This document shows, piece after piece, positions 1-11,913 of a stretch of DNA of 64,000 nt. Origin of the DNA: Sphaerolaimus hirsutus (lineage: Eukaryota > Nematoda > Chromadorea > Monhysterida > Sphaerolaimidae). Below the pieces are notes generated by a model. That model had not been told where the DNA came from. It searched no databases and saw only the letters and a list, made by a program, of their open reading frames with translations. The stretch spans positions 25,430,787-25,494,786 of the forward strand of contig OZ038457.1 in NCBI GenBank assembly GCA_964036195.1, read 5' to 3'. The translations under genes were made by a program, and so were the position numbers. Positions within the stretch are counted from its first letter, which is position 1. Every line of letters starts with the position of its first letter.

Positions 1-148
1 TTTGGAAATTTTTACGTTTACGTTTTTTTTACGTATTCCTTGGTATTTTAAAAATACCTTACGTTTTAGTATTTATACTTTAGATTTGGAAAAGGTATTT
101 ACGTTTACGTTTACGTTTTCCAAAAATACCCGTATTTGAACAACTCTG
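1..148. mobile_element. hAT-like MITE with TTTACG units, right-end fragment
   Basis: The window opens inside an element made of runs of the hexamer TTTACG and its variants. It ends in AACAACTCTG, the same right terminus as the complete copy at 25736-26210. The left end lies outside the window. Confidence 0.6.
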
Positions 149-691
149 GTATGCCGCTCTATTAGAAGAAATACGGTAGTAAACTCACATATCAGCTCTG
201 AAAGACACTTGAGTTTACCAGAACGAGCTGTTCGTCAACTACAGTTGACGGTGATTAAAGATAACACATTCCTGTAAACTCAGATGCGCTCAGAAGATGA
301 TATTTGAGTTCACTAAACTGTTAGTTTACCAGTTGTAAACTAGTGTGTTCGGTACCGACACGTTTTGCTGAAGTCACACTGACACCATCGCATTCTACCT
401 AAAAGACAATAGTTGTTAAACAAATATTCAGTAGGCTGTCTGACCGTTACCCGGTTACGGTACCTGAAATAGTTAGGTAATTTAAACAAGTGTGTCCACA
501 AAAGTTACTGGGCCTGTCCATCGATCACTCAAACTTTTTTCATTCATTATTTCATACAATTATACTTACATTTTATACTTAGGTATAAAGAATGTATTTA
601 CGTTTACTCGAAAAATAGGTATAAATACTCGACTTCTAGTACTGAGTAAATATGCATTATTACGTTTCCTCCAAAAATAACTTCGTAATGG
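149..691. repeat. Repeat mosaic: TACCGTATT-type MITE end plus CGTCAACTACAGTTGACG family
   Basis: Bases 151-179 carry a right terminus (CTATTAGAAGAAATACGGTA) of the TACCGTATT MITE group. Bases 181-360 are one copy of a repeat with the core palindrome CGTCAACTACAGTTGACG and flanking gagTTTAC blocks; related copies lie near 8160, 8640, 27610, 29150 and 33135. Bases 360-691 show no gene and nothing else I recognise. Confidence 0.5.
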
Positions 692-699
692 GTAATTAC

Positions 700-1705
700 C
701 AGTGTTGTTAAAATACCGGTGTTTTTGGAAAGTGTAAGTGTAAGCGTAAAATCACTTTCCAAATTTTGAGTACGGATACTGTAAGCGTAAGGTATTTTTT
801 AAATACCTAGGAAAGTGTAAAAAAGTGTAAGTGTAAAAAAATTTCTAAGTGAGTGCTCTTGCCGTTGAGCATAGGACGACACCCTTCCTTTCACTTTTAG
901 ATGAATTTACTGATCATTTCCATTCATTTTTCACATTATTCTCATCAAACACAATCATCACACAATAACACAACAAATGCACACTGTTCAACACCGGTCC
1001 CCAGGATTAATTGGGCAGACAGATTTCTGCCCTCTCTGCCAGGCACCTGACACCTGAAATCTCAATCTGCCTGGCAGTCGGGCGGTGGCTGTCAGTTGCC
1101 TGGCATGACGGGCGGGCGGGCGATTGGCATGCCTGCCAAATCAAATCTCGAACTGCCAGACACGCCCGTCATGTCCCCCCTCCCAGGGATAATCTGCCCA
1201 ATTAAATCTGGGGCAAGGGCCAGGGGTCTAGTAGGTGGATTGGGGGTTGCCCGCCAAAATGCTCCAGCTATCTATCTATCCCCAAGGTCCCCATATGCTA
1301 TCGATCCTAAGTCTCGACTATATAATGATCCCCAACCCACCAGAAAATGTTTCAGCTAAATACGACAACATCCGGGAGACAATTTTTTTACGACACACTC
1401 ATATTTTGACACAATTTATAAATATTTATTTTGCTATTCTCAGTGAGCTATTGCACACGTGCAGTTATTTTTTTGACACACATTCTTGTTCAATTTCTTT
1501 ATTTTTGTAGTTTTAAGCATTTTCAAAAGCGTAAAACTGGCCCATGTGAAATTCTTTTTACACTTTTTTTTACCCAGGTAATTTGACTGGGAAAGTGTAA
1601 AAAAGGGTACGGGTGTATTTTATAAAAGTTTGAGTATAAGCGTAAATATAAATACCCATTTACCCGGGTATTTCGGATAAGTGAAAATACACTTTCGCAA
1701 GTCTG
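700..1705. mobile_element. hAT-like MITE with AGTGTA subterminal hexamers
   Basis: The termini are CAGTGTTGTT and GCAAGTCTG. The element is flanked by a perfect 8-bp duplication GTAATTAC (692-699 and 1706-1713). Both subterminal regions carry iterated AGTGTA/AGCGTA units (about 735-840 and 1515-1700). The interior (about 1000-1340) includes GATAGATAGC-family debris. There is no transposase frame; small open frames here are incidental. Confidence 0.8.
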
Positions 1706-1714
1706 GTAATTACC

Positions 1715-2771
1715 TACCGTATTTCTTCGAAATCCCCCCCCCCCCGGGGGGTGATTGTTTCAGAGTGAGAATTTTGAAGGGGAAGGGTTAAACGAGGGGG
1801 GTATTTCGAGGGGGGGGCTAATTATTTCGCCAGAAATTTTTTTAACTTCCTGTACCAATTTGTTGTTTATAACGTACCCAGATGTCGAAAAATGCAACAA
1901 AAACCGCCATGTATAAGACTCTATAGACTTATATGCTTACCTATGTGTAGCACATTTTGAGCGATCTTTTGCGTTTTTGCATTTACCTAATACACATTTT
2001 CAATAACAATACTGAAAGAATTTGAAAATAGTTTTGCATTGCCAAATTTCCAAATAAGTTTTTCACACTTTTCTTCAGAGAGTATGGTATCGCTAGAGAG
2101 TGACACTTGTCTGATTCCACTGTTCTAATCGAAATGATTTGTACAAAACCAATATGGCTCAAACAAAAAAACCAAAGCATGCTTGTGCCAATCCCAGAAA
2201 CAGTAAAATGTCAAATATCAGTCAATGTGTCTAAATTCAGGTAAAAATGTCCTGGAAAATGGCGAATGTTGATATTTTCGCAGGTCCACAATAAAACCAG
2301 AGACGAAAAAAATGACAAACAAATGTCAATTGTCAATCCATTTATCAGTTATTTTATCTACGGAAACGTAAACTGTTTGAAAACACGTTGTATTTGAGTT
2401 CGGAAGAGGCTAAATGGAACCAGACCCTGCAGTTCTGTTATTTATTATGAGCGCATGGCCGATTTATTTATTCGAAACATAAAAGTGAGCCACTGGCAGT
2501 TAAATGAAAGTGACAATGGAAAGACACCTGCTTAACACAATTATATTGCCAAGGGTTGAATCTAACTGGGAGAAAAGCAAAGGCCAATCTACAGAATGTC
2601 TGACTGACTTAACTAACGTTTTACAATGAATTTCCCATTAGAAATAAAAAAATTTCGTTTCATTTTTTTTGACATTAATCGATTTCATTATCGGTGAACT
2701 TGGTTTGAACAAAAATACACAGTCAAAATACAACTGACCCACATTGTTGGACGAAATTTGAGAGTTTTAAA
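1715..2771. repeat. TACCGTATT MITE fragment, then no recognisable feature
   Basis: Bases 1715 to about 1970 match the left half of the 37253-38097 element: TACCGTATT end, poly-C/G block, then the conserved TTGTTGTTTRTAACGTACSCAGA region. No right end was found. Bases 1970-2771 are AT-rich without a convincing gene; a GTGCCAATCCCAG piece sits at about 2186-2240. Confidence 0.4.
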
Positions 2772-3197
2772 TACCGTATTTCCTCGAAATACCCCCAGGG
2801 GGTCTATTTTTTCAGAGTGGAAATTTTGAGGGGAGTATTCCGAGGGGGGGGGGCTTATTCGAGGGGGGGGGGTGGTTATTATTTCGCCAGAAATTTTCGG
2901 TAAGTTCGTGGTAAAGAATGGTCTTTACATACCCAACACTGGTAATAAATGTCACAAGAAAGGACATATAGAACATGTAAACGTAGATATAGCCATACAG
3001 ACTACCTACTCTATGTATAGCTGCGATGCGATTCGGCCCCAATATATACATCATGTACATTGTATACATGATGATGTACCTCATTGAAGACTGGGGGTAT
3101 TTAGAGGGGGGTGGTTTATTTTTCCCCAGCTCGAAAACACCTGGGGGTATTCCGAGGGGGGGTAATTCAAGGGGGGGTATTTCGAGGAAACACAGTA
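2772..3197. mobile_element. TACCGTATT-type MITE (TCGAAATACCCCC interior)
   Basis: The left end is TACCGTATTTCCTCGAAATA. The right end is a degenerate inverted copy (CGAGGAAACACAGTA). The interior has the conserved palindromic core GTACATTGTATACATGATG at about 3053-3076 shared with sister copies. The TACCGTATTT ends recall ISL2EU-like cut-and-paste elements, an inference from the termini only. Confidence 0.65.
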
Positions 3198-3300
3198 GTT
3201 GGAATTATTATCACATTATTGTTGCCTGTCGAAAATATTGCATGTCACAAACATAATTTTTTGTATGATTTTTTATCCAGTTTGGCAGCATTTGAGGTTA

Positions 3301-3425
3301 GGTGCCAATCCCAGACCCTGTAAAGTGTAAAGTAAAGTGTCAAATATCATGTAAAATGTTATGCAAAGTCTCAATTGTCATGACAAATGTAAAGTAAAGT
3401 GTCAATTGTCATACAAAGCAGAATA
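3301..3425. repeat. GTGCCAATCCCAGACCCTGTAAAG repeat family copy
   Basis: The copy begins with GTGCCAATCCCAGACCCTG and continues as alternating TGTAAAGTG / TGTCAAATG decamers. The same family recurs at about 28592, 33670, 36150, 44486, 57108, 60303 and 63805. The two ends are inverted to each other in complete copies, so it is probably a small DNA transposon. Confidence 0.55.
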
Positions 3426-3457
3426 ATAAAATATTTTGCTTTTTTTGATTGTCATAT

Positions 3458-4309
3458 TACCGTATTACCTCCAATATAAGGTATACCTCCAATATAAGGT
3501 ACCCCCTAATATATATAAGGTATACCGTTTGGCTTTTTTGAACGTGACGAAATAAACGTAAGGCATACCTCCAATATAAGGTAAATATACAATTAATATA
3601 AGACACAGCTGGCTGCTTGCCAAAATGCATCAAATTGTAAAAACCGTTGCCAAACATGGCGGACAACGATGAAAATGATGCCTTTATGGCACCCAGACAA
3701 CTCTGTGCCACTTCTATTAGGTCTGGTGCCAGTTCCGCAAAATGAGAAGTGAGAAGTGAAATGGCAAAGGCGAAGTAAAAGCGCAAAGGCGAAGTGAAAC
3801 GGCAAGTGAATTGGCAAAAGCGACGTAAAAAAAATAAAAAGTAATTTATATTTGCTTTCGCCATTTCACTTGCCAATTCACTTGCCATTTCACTTGCCAA
3901 TTCACTTGCCATTTCACTTGCCAATTCACTTGCCATTTCACTTGCCAATTCACTTGCCATTTCACTTGCCAATTCACTTGCCATTTCACTTGCCAATTCA
4001 CTTGCCATTTCACTTTGCCTTTGCGCTTTTACTTCGCCTTTGCCATTTTACTTCTCACTTCTCATTTTGCGGAACTGGCCCCTGGTTCACCATTTTGTTA
4101 CATCCCAGTTTGATAAAATGAATTGCATTGTAGTTCACTGTTGGTAATATGTATGCAGTATCTGGCGAAAACAATATAGGGTATACCTCTAATATAAGGG
4201 ACCCTCTAGCCATAATAGAAGGTACCCCCTAATATAAGGTATATCAAAACACTGAAGAAAGCTGACGAAATCAATATAAGGTATACCTTGTATTGGAGGT
4301 AATACGGTA
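3458..4309. mobile_element. TIR element TACCGTATTACCTCC...GGAGGTAATACGGTA
   Basis: The ends are perfect inverted repeats (TACCGTATTACCTCCAATAT and its complement). The subterminal motif AATATAAGGTATACC is repeated on both sides. A second inverted-repeat element with a tandem core is nested at about 3728-4080. No coding gene was seen. Confidence 0.75.
3728..4080. repeat. Hairpin repeat with 12-bp tandem core
   Basis: Arms at about 3728-3790 and 4012-4080 are inverted copies beginning GGTGCCAGTTCCGCAAAATG. The core 3862-4016 is a tandem array alternating TTCACTTGCCAA and TTCACTTGCCAT (24-bp period, about six periods). The apparent repetitive peptides on both strands are by-products of the 24-bp period. 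Confidence 0.85.
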
Positions 4310-4448
4310 CATGAGATTTGACACTTAAATTTAGACTTTACAGAGTCTGAGACTGCTCTGAGTTTTTCTTAAAACATTTCAGCTACACTTCAAACATGTT
4401 AAATATAAATACTCAAAAGTAAAATATTAGAAGTTACCTATAAAAATA

Positions 4449-4738
4449 CCGTATTTGCTCACATAATCTCCCTGGTGCATTATTTTCCGTCAAACTTTTT
4501 TGAGATGGGGGACTATTCAAAAGGGCAATTATTCAAGGAGGGGAAATCATTCAAAGAGTGTAATCAATGTTTCGAAGCATGTTTCTATAAACTCATTCCA
4601 TGAAATACGCTCTATTAACAAAAAAACATGCCATTTTTCTTCAAATTGGACACAAAAAATTTGACATCTGCCTAAGGCGAGAGGGATTATATAAACTTTC
4701 TCGTCTGACAGAGGGAATTATTCAAACAAATACAGTCG
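4449..4738. mobile_element. Degenerate TACCGTATT-type MITE (partial)
   Basis: A left terminus ACCGTATTTGCTCACATAAT is followed by GGGGGACTATTCAA-type sequence like its relatives. The right limit is uncertain; AAATACAGTCGG at about 4726-4738 may be the decayed end. Confidence 0.35.
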
Positions 4739-4939
4739 GACTACAGGGCGCGCAGATATTTTGCTTTGCATGCGGCGGTCAGCGTAAGCTCCGCCCACTT
4801 TCGTGTAAATGCCCACTAGCGCTAACCCCAAAAATCACGAACATTCGGTCAGGCTCGCCTTTTTTTCTGTGTGAGCTCAATAACGACACTTAAATTTCTA
4901 CGATTTTTTACATTTGACAGAGAACGCACATAATTTTAG

Positions 4940-6778
4940 CCCTCTGTGCGTACGCTCGACCCACAATTCTCATTTTCAAGCACGATCGACAATTTTCAAT
5001 CGACACTCGTAAACATCTTCAACAGCTGGTTTGAGGGTGCGGAGATACCAGATGATGCTGCCATGTGTAAAATGATACTTTTGCACAAAAAGGGTAATAA
5101 AAGTGACCTGCGTAACTATCGGACACTAGGGTTATCCTGCAATATAAAAAAGGTATATATGTCAATACTCAACCGACGTTTAATTAGATGGCTTGAAGAT
5201 ACAAATGCCCTGACAGAAATGCAGGGTGGATTCAGACCAAATAGAAGGACTTTGGACAACGTCCAAATACTAAAAACATGCTACAACTATGCGTGTGCCA
5301 ACGGCAATGCATTTGTAACATGCTTTGTGGATGCTGTAAAGGCATTTGACAGAGTGGATCGCGACAAACTATGGTATAAGATGCGAACCATGGGTATCCC
5401 TGATATCCTGGTGGGGGCTATATCCAATGTCTACTTAAAAACACGGGCGATAATGACTTATGGGGGATATGAGAGTGATGTTCTGCAATACCCCATTGGA
5501 GTGGCACAGGGATGTGCACTTAGCCCGACATTATACGCTATATACTTACACGACCTGGCGGACACATTACTCCACACGGGGATGGGAGCTAAATGTGGCT
5601 GGCAACAAGACAAAATTCCAGCCTTATTCTTTGCTGACGATATAGTGTTACTAGCTAGTAAAGACTCAGAACTACAAATGCTGCTAGATATATTTAGCCA
5701 ATGGGCCTGGACGTGGAGTGTCTCAATCAATGCTAGTAAAAGTGAGGTGCTTAGATGGGGTGAAAACACTATACCAAAGAAAAAGTGGTACATAGGATCG
5801 GGAGATCCAACACTGAAGAACAAAGCAGTGCTCAATGAAACCGACTCGCTGAGATACTTGGGAGTAAGGATTAACAGAGGACGCGATCCATTTAAAGATC
5901 ATAAGGAAGCATGTGTGACCAAAATGAGGCAACTAAGCACACTAGCCATCTCTGCGGCGAGGAATACGATATCTCCGTTATATAATGGTAAAATGACATG
6001 GAAAGCCTATGTTGAACCTGGGAGTATGTATGGAGTAGAAGTAACGGGATTAGAAAAAAAGGATCTTATAGAAATGGACAAGATATATATGCAAACAATG
6101 AAAAAAATAATTTCGCTGCCAAACAGTGCAAGCAATGTGGCGCTAACACGGGACCTGGATGGGATTCTACCATTGGACAAATACAGGCAGTTAGTGCTTA
6201 CAAACGACCATTACATGCATCATATAGATAAGAGACGGTGGCTGTCGAGAGCACTAGAGGAAGACAAAAAGCTATATGATAATCAAAGAGTATCAGTAAT
6301 TAACACAAATAACGGATTAGTTAAAGAATGTAAAAACTCCATGAATTGGAAAATTGATACGACGCAACTAAGAACAGCCCTGATCAAAAAAAAGGTGCAC
6401 TTATACAGAAGAGCTGTTATTATACAAGCAATGAAGGGCCAAAGTGTTCTCAGAAATAGAGCCGATGATAACATCGAATTAAAAGGAATTCACTACAATG
6501 AAAGAATGTGGTTTGCAGCACGACAAAACAGTTTGCGGCTATGGGACGGTAAGTTAAAGAAGATATGCAAACATTGCACAACAAAATACGTGAAAATACC
6601 ATCAAATACTGTACACGTCATGTATATCTGTAAGGGGAATGAGAGCGACAGAAATATGCTCGCCACGACACAGTGCACAGTCCAATGTGGATGGAGGCAG
6701 GGACTTTTACAGTCAAATGTATGTCATGCACATCGCATACAGTGTGATAAAATGATACGTAAATGTTTATATGGCTAG
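4940..6778 (+). pseudogene. Non-LTR (LINE) reverse transcriptase, 5'-truncated
   Basis: One open frame of about 610 codons holds the RT core of a LINE. The fingers block (KKGNKSDLRNYRTLGLS) is near residue 50. Motif A (FVDAVKAFDRV) has its Asp at about residue 129. The block GVAQGCALSPTLYA follows near residue 190. Motif C (FADD) has Asp pair 231/232, so all catalytic aspartates are present. Near the C terminus is a CX2CX12HX4C knuckle (C541, C544, H557, C562). An upstream stop at 4937 closes the frame, no N-terminal endonuclease or gag-like ORF precedes it, and the first codon read is GTG rather than ATG. This is therefore a 5'-truncated insertion, not a complete gene. The C-terminal knuckle resembles several LINE clades; I do not assign one. 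The frame is otherwise uninterrupted, which suggests a fairly recent copy. Confidence 0.85.
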
Positions 6779-6890
6779 CACAAGCAGAAACAGATAACAA
6801 CTATTAGACTGGTAGGTGTACATTGGGAGAGGAGCGTAACCTCGTAAGAGGTAGGGCTCCAGATCTCGTTTTTTCTTCATTTTCATTCAT
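6779..6890 (+). other. Probable 3' untranslated tail of the LINE
   Basis: Sequence after the LINE stop includes a short hairpin-like CCTCGTAAGAGG. No poly-A or simple tail could be fixed, so the 3' limit is a guess. Confidence 0.3.
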
Positions 6891-8157
6891 TTTCAGCACG
6901 TGGTGGGCCTCGAAATGTTCGTAAAAATCTAATGTTTGTATAGGGAAAAAGGGGCGCGCGCTTGGGCCAAAATGCGCGTGCAGTTTTAAGATGTAGGCTG
7001 GCGCGAGTGCGCGGAGTAACAGTGGCACATGGCTCGGTGCCAATACGCACAGGAATTTCTGCGCACACTGTATCTCGAATCGTGTCGACAATGTGTTCAA
7101 GATTTGCTTTGATCGCGTATTATATTGTTTCTGCATTTTACGCAACATTATTTTTGACCCAAAAAAGTTTCCCGTTTTTCTGGAATGAATGATACGAAAA
7201 AACACCGCACAAACAAGTCTAATGTAACAAAAAGCACATCCTTTCCCACTAGCATGTCCGGACGCACAATATGCGGAAATGAATATAAACAATTTGTACA
7301 TTTCTATTTGGGTCATTTTTCAGTGCTCTACTGGGAAGAGTAAAAGAGTCTATGAGAACTTGGCAGCCGGCCAAAATTTCTGAATCCTCCATAAAAATGA
7401 ATAAAATAGGTTAACACTAGCTCTATCACAATGTATAATAACGGAAATAGCGATTATGAAGGTGGAAATTTTAAAAGTGGAGCAAATTTTAGCGATTTTG
7501 AGCTAACTTTGAGCTTTAACTCTTATTCGTATAATACGCAACTGGTAACTGGGCTGAGGGCCAAGTTCTCATACGTGACCCGATCCCTGTACTGTCTCGC
7601 AAATAGCAACTGAAAGGATAATTTTTTTGTGCACATGCGATTCATTTTTCGGTTCCTGGACTACGCGGTTCTTCGCTTTGGCTATTATTAACCTGTGTCG
7701 GAAACAATTCGAATTTATGTGGGTTTATTTTCCGCGGCGAAACAGTTATCAAGGATACCTTCCTATGGGAAGTGATCAGTTGCAGATATTTCAAGTGAGT
7801 TTATGAATTTTTCTCGTGGTCGGTCTAAAGTTTGGATCAGTGCCAACACTTTTGAAGCTTTTTGAAACCCATCAATATCTGTTGTTTTTTTGGCTGTGGT
7901 TATTTTCGGGTAGGTAAATACGTGGTTTGTTCTAGATGGATATTTGGGCTACGTCCAGTCTAGTAACAAAGGAGCCAAAATGCAAACATTCGTTTGGGTC
8001 TTTCGGAGTTACGCTCATCAGCCGACTCGGTTTGGGTTAGAGATTGTGCGACAGAATTCTTGGCCCATTTTCGTTTTTGAGAGGAGCGGCATACATCAAA
8101 GACGTAACTTTGCCCGCTGCAAATTCCGTTACCCGGTGTGCCTACACACTCGGCACT
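6891..8157. other. No recognisable gene
   Basis: Short open frames exist on both strands but lack domain signatures or a consistent codon bias. I see no repeat shared with the rest of the window. Confidence 0.4.
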
Positions 8158-8750
8158 ACCAAATTCCCAGTAAACTCAAATGCGTTCAAAGCTGATTTGA
8201 GTTTTCGAAATTTCTGTTGAAAAGTGTATGTGGGGTCATTGCGCATCTGTTGGCAGATACTTGATTTCGGTTTTTGTGTAAATATTTGTTTTAGTTTGTG
8301 TCTTAATTAATTAGTTTGGTAAATATGAGGTGCTGTATTTAAGAATGTGCATTAGATATTCGTACTTTTACTGCAATTTATTCACTCAAATAATGCATTT
8401 TCTTTATTTCCCAACACTTCACAAAAAAATTTTTTAGTAGCACTTTTGCAATCAGAGCTTAATACAAGTAGTGCGTAGCATAGTAGCAATAGTAGTTTTT
8501 ACAAGTATAGGCATTTAGCAGTGTGGCAAATTACCTGCCAAAGTGGGCAAAATTAATTAATTGTACCTGCGGACACTAGTTTTGAAAGTAAAATGTCTAA
8601 AACTCATAAACGCATTTAATTAGAAATTGTAGAATCAGGTTACCGTCAACTAAAATTGGTTGATATTAAAAGTGAGTCCTAGAAAACATGAATGCGTTCA
8701 AAGCAGATCTCTGAATTTTCGAAATTTTGGTTGAAAACTAGTTTGTGCAG
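8158..8750. repeat. Two degenerate copies of the GTCAACT/TCAAAGC repeat family
   Basis: Bases 8160-8225 and 8635-8745 contain AATGCGTTCAAAGC-type blocks followed by TTTCGAAATTT. The same order is seen at about 33135-33305 and 29150-29310. Between them the sequence is AT-rich and featureless. Confidence 0.4.
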
Positions 8751-8883
8751 GTACATTCAGTTCATAATTAGTGTATTTTAATTAGCAACTTAGCACATGG
8801 CTGTTGTCAGCCGTGCCGACTGATGCAACAAAAATATCCCGTTTTTACTTGTCCCACTTGACAAATAAATTTCTGCTTGGAGC

Positions 8884-9744
8884 TAGGGTTCAAACGGGAT
8901 TGACTTTTCGAGATAGGGATTGTTTTTTTGAGATTTCGGGATCGGGATCGGGATTGGCCAGGATTGGGGTCACGGGATCGGGATTGGCATTTTTTTGGGA
9001 TCGGGATTGGGGTCTTGGGATAGAGTATTTGGCCAATGTTCTGGCATTCACAGTTGTTCATAAAGGTCTCAAAACACTGTTGGATGCCAGAAAGGTGGCA
9101 TAAAATGAGCGCTGGGGGTTTGCGTTCACATTTTTGCATGCAAAAACGTCATTTTTTCACTTATGATAATTTCCTCTTATTTTTCCGGGATTGGGATCCC
9201 GGACTTTGGAGTTTCTCGGGATCGGGATCAGGATTTGAAAATTTTCGGGATCGGGATCGGCAGGGACGTATCCAGGATTTTTGAGCGGGGGGGGGCTGCT
9301 TCTTTACGGAGCCCGGCGAGGGGGGGGGGGGATGGGGGATCAGCCCCCCCCCTAAAATTTTAGCTACATAGTGGCGGAATGGCGCCATGGCACTGGCACC
9401 ATTAGTAGGCGCCACGCCATTGCGCCATTGGCGTTGGCGTCAGCGCCATGGAACGCTGTATATGTGTGTAAATATACATACAAAACAGCAAAAAGCACAA
9501 CATTTTTAATGATTTGCGGCCACGTGGAGCAAATCTGATGATAATAGCTTATATCTGGTGAGGAATGCGCGCTTGCGCGCAAAATTTTTTATGCTGACCT
9601 TGAAAAAGTCGCATTTTCTGGTCACTTTCTGGTCTCGCCCCGGGAGGGGGTTACCACACCCCCCCTGGATACGGCCCTGGGGATTGGGACTGCTAAATCC
9701 CGGAATTTCACGGGATCCGGGATCGGGATCCCGTTTGAACCCTA
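8884..9744. mobile_element. hAT-like MITE with CGGGAT hexamers
   Basis: The termini TAGGGTTCAAACGGGAT and its complement are flanked by a perfect 8-bp duplication CTTGGAGC (8876-8883 and 9745-9752). Iterated CGGGAT hexamers fill both subterminal regions (8925-9020 and 9185-9260, resuming 9680-9735). A second hAT-like element is inserted at 9261-9679. Confidence 0.88.
9261..9679. mobile_element. Nested hAT-like MITE (GCGCCA family)
   Basis: The left end CAGGGACGTATCCAGG mirrors the right end CCTGGATACGGCCCTG. The flanking 8-mers GGGATCGG and GGGATTGG (9253-9260, 9680-9687) match at 7 of 8 positions. The interior has GGCGCCATGGCGC-type units at 9380-9450 and a TGCGCGCTTGCGCGCA palindrome near 9566-9581. 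It was inserted into the CGGGAT element after that one had landed. Confidence 0.82.
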
Positions 9745-9752
9745 CTTGGAGC

Positions 9753-10126
9753 TACACCGTTTGTGAGGTGTCACTGCTGATATGCCATTATATTTTTTAG
9801 GGCGATGATAGCTAAACACGTCTTCCACATTCAACAATAATTCCCTCCCCATTTGCGCCACAGCACTAGCACACAGAAGGGCTGCTGCCCCCCCCCCCCC
9901 CCCCTTCCTGGGTGAGACATAATAACGCAGTAAAAGGAAACTTTTCAGTATCAATTATCGAGGTGGTTTTAAAAATTTATTTACTGGACTACTGGAGTGA
10001 ATAAACTACAGTGAAAGTAAGAATAGCTCATGTGAATTCTTAAATACAGCGCGTATATTATGAACTATGTATAAAAAGCGACATTTCCTAGAAAATCGAA
10101 TAGATAATTGCACAAGAACCTCCCAA
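9753..10126. other. No recognisable gene
   Basis: AT-rich sequence with one poly-C run near 9890-9905. Nothing else could be supported. Confidence 0.4.
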
Positions 10127-11345
10127 TAGGGATGGCCGATGGTTTTAACCATCCTTTAAAAAAAACAGGCATCGAAACTGTTTGTTTTTTTTAAAACATC
10201 AGCCAATTTTTTGTACTATGCACTAGGTATTTTGCATTTTTTTTGTGTGCAGGTGCGCAATTTCACATACACATTACCTTTGGTGGTTGTTTTCATTGCT
10301 TTTGGGGCATTTTTAGTGTGAAAGCTTGCATTTGTTCATGCTATTGTGTAATCTATTCCAAGCACTATTCCATGCAAAACTTGACTTGAAGTGATGAACA
10401 TTTGACGAAAGACGATATACGTAACAAGTCGACACAAAAATGGATATGTTTGACAGAAATCACCACTTACAATTAGGGTTGGAAAAAAAACGTTTTTTTT
10501 TAACTCGATGTTTTATTTTAAAAAAAAAACGTGATTTTTATTAAAAAAAACGTTTTTTTTAATAAAAAAAACGTTTTTTTTTAAAAGCTCCCAGATATGA
10601 CCTAGTGTCAACATATATAGGTATATCAGACACTGGCAATACTCTGTGATGTTAAATATGACCATATAATGGCTGTGGAGCCATGGGATAGCATTATAAG
10701 TGGTGATTTGTGTCAAAAATATCCATTTTTCGTCGACATATCATTCGTATATCGCCTTATAGGCAAATGTTCGTGACTTCAGGTAAAGTTTGGCACGGAA
10801 TGGTGATCAAACAAGGTTATAAAAGGAGGTTGTTACTTTGGGAGTGAAGTTACACACTGTGGAGGTACATGGAAGCACATTACCTCAATATTATATATTA
10901 CAGCAACATATGTCGGCTTATTCACCCATGGTAGCACATGGAAATGGATGTTTTGATACTAAAAATGCAACAAAACCAATGAAAACAACCACCAATGTCA
11001 ATTTGTGTGTGAAATTGCGCGCTTGCGCGCAAAAATTTTGCAAAATACCTAGTGCTTAGTACTAAAAATTTTGGCCGATGTTTTTTTAAAAAAAACAACA
11101 TTTCGGACGTCATGTTTTTAAAAAAAAAAAAAACGTTTAAAAAAAAACATCGGCCAACCCTACTTACAATGCTATCCCATGGCTCCACAGCCATTCTTTG
11201 GCTATATTTAGCATAACAAAGTACTGGCAATTGTTTGATATACCTGTAAATGGGAGCTTTTAAAAAACCGTTTTATTAATAAAAAAACATGTTAAAATTT
11301 TTTGTTGTCTTTAAAAAAAACAGGGTTGTTAAAAAACATTTTTCG
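10127..11345. mobile_element. Outer hAT-like MITE (TAGGGATGGCC family)
   Basis: The left end is TAGGGATGGCCGATGG. The interior matches the family at 24489-25449 and 30428-31437. The sequence resumes after 11170 with GCTATCCCATGGCTCCACAG, the next family segment. The right end is eroded near 11345. Confidence 0.6.
10474..11162. mobile_element. Self-nested hAT-like MITE copy
   Basis: The element runs from TAGGGTTGG to CCAACCCTA, with the perfect 8-bp duplication CTTACAAT (10466-10473 and 11163-11170). Subterminal tracts are long T/A runs punctuated by ACG. It sits inside another copy of its own family, in the opposite orientation. Confidence 0.85.
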
Positions 11346-11387
11346 GGTCTCGAATGGGGGGGGGGTTAGGGGGGGCTACGTCCTGGC

Positions 11388-11781
11388 CAAGGACGAATCC
11401 ATGGGGGGCGGGGGGGCTGCAGCTTTCACTATAAATTTTCAACGTATTTGTAAAAATTTTGCGCGCAAGCGCGCAATTTTCCTCCACACAGAAGGTGTGT
11501 TCTGCAGAGCGTTCCCTATAGTGGTAAATCCCTCACAATACCCTAATTTTCTGCCCGTCGCTGTGTAATTTATGCATATTTACCTACAGCACGGCACTTT
11601 TTGGCGCTAGCGCCAACGCCAATGGCGCCATGGCGCGGCGCCTACGAATGGCGCCAGCGCCATTGCACCATTCTATTACTCGGTAGGGGAAATTTTAGGG
11701 GGGGGGGGGGCTGAGCCCCCCCCCCCCCCGAGGCTCCGTAAACAAACAGCCCCCCGCTCAAAAATCCTGGATACGTCCCTG
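11388..11781. mobile_element. hAT-like MITE (GCGCCA family)
   Basis: The left end CAAGGACGAATCCATGG and right end CCTGGATACGTCCCTG are flanked by a perfect 8-bp duplication GTCCTGGC (11380-11387, 11782-11789). The interior carries GCGCCAATGGCGCC units at about 11605-11675 and GCGCGCAAGCGCGC near 11460. Confidence 0.85.
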
Positions 11782-11913
11782 GTCCTGGCTACGTCCCTAC
11801 ATAGGTGTAGAAGGCAGAAACTGGGAAAAATCAGAAAATTCAGGGGTAGCCAAAAAATTTGCCTCTAAATACTTTGAGACACATAGCATATAGGTATATA
11901 TTTTTGCTGCATA

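Noticed and set aside
3457..4121. Repetitive peptides (MASELASE type and its reverse-strand partner) as a structural protein
   Set aside because: They come from the 24-bp tandem repeat, which has no stops in several frames, and they lie inside an inverted-repeat element.
6804..7316. 170-codon minus-strand frame
   Set aside because: No recognisable domain and an overlapping open frame on the other strand; coding bias is absent.
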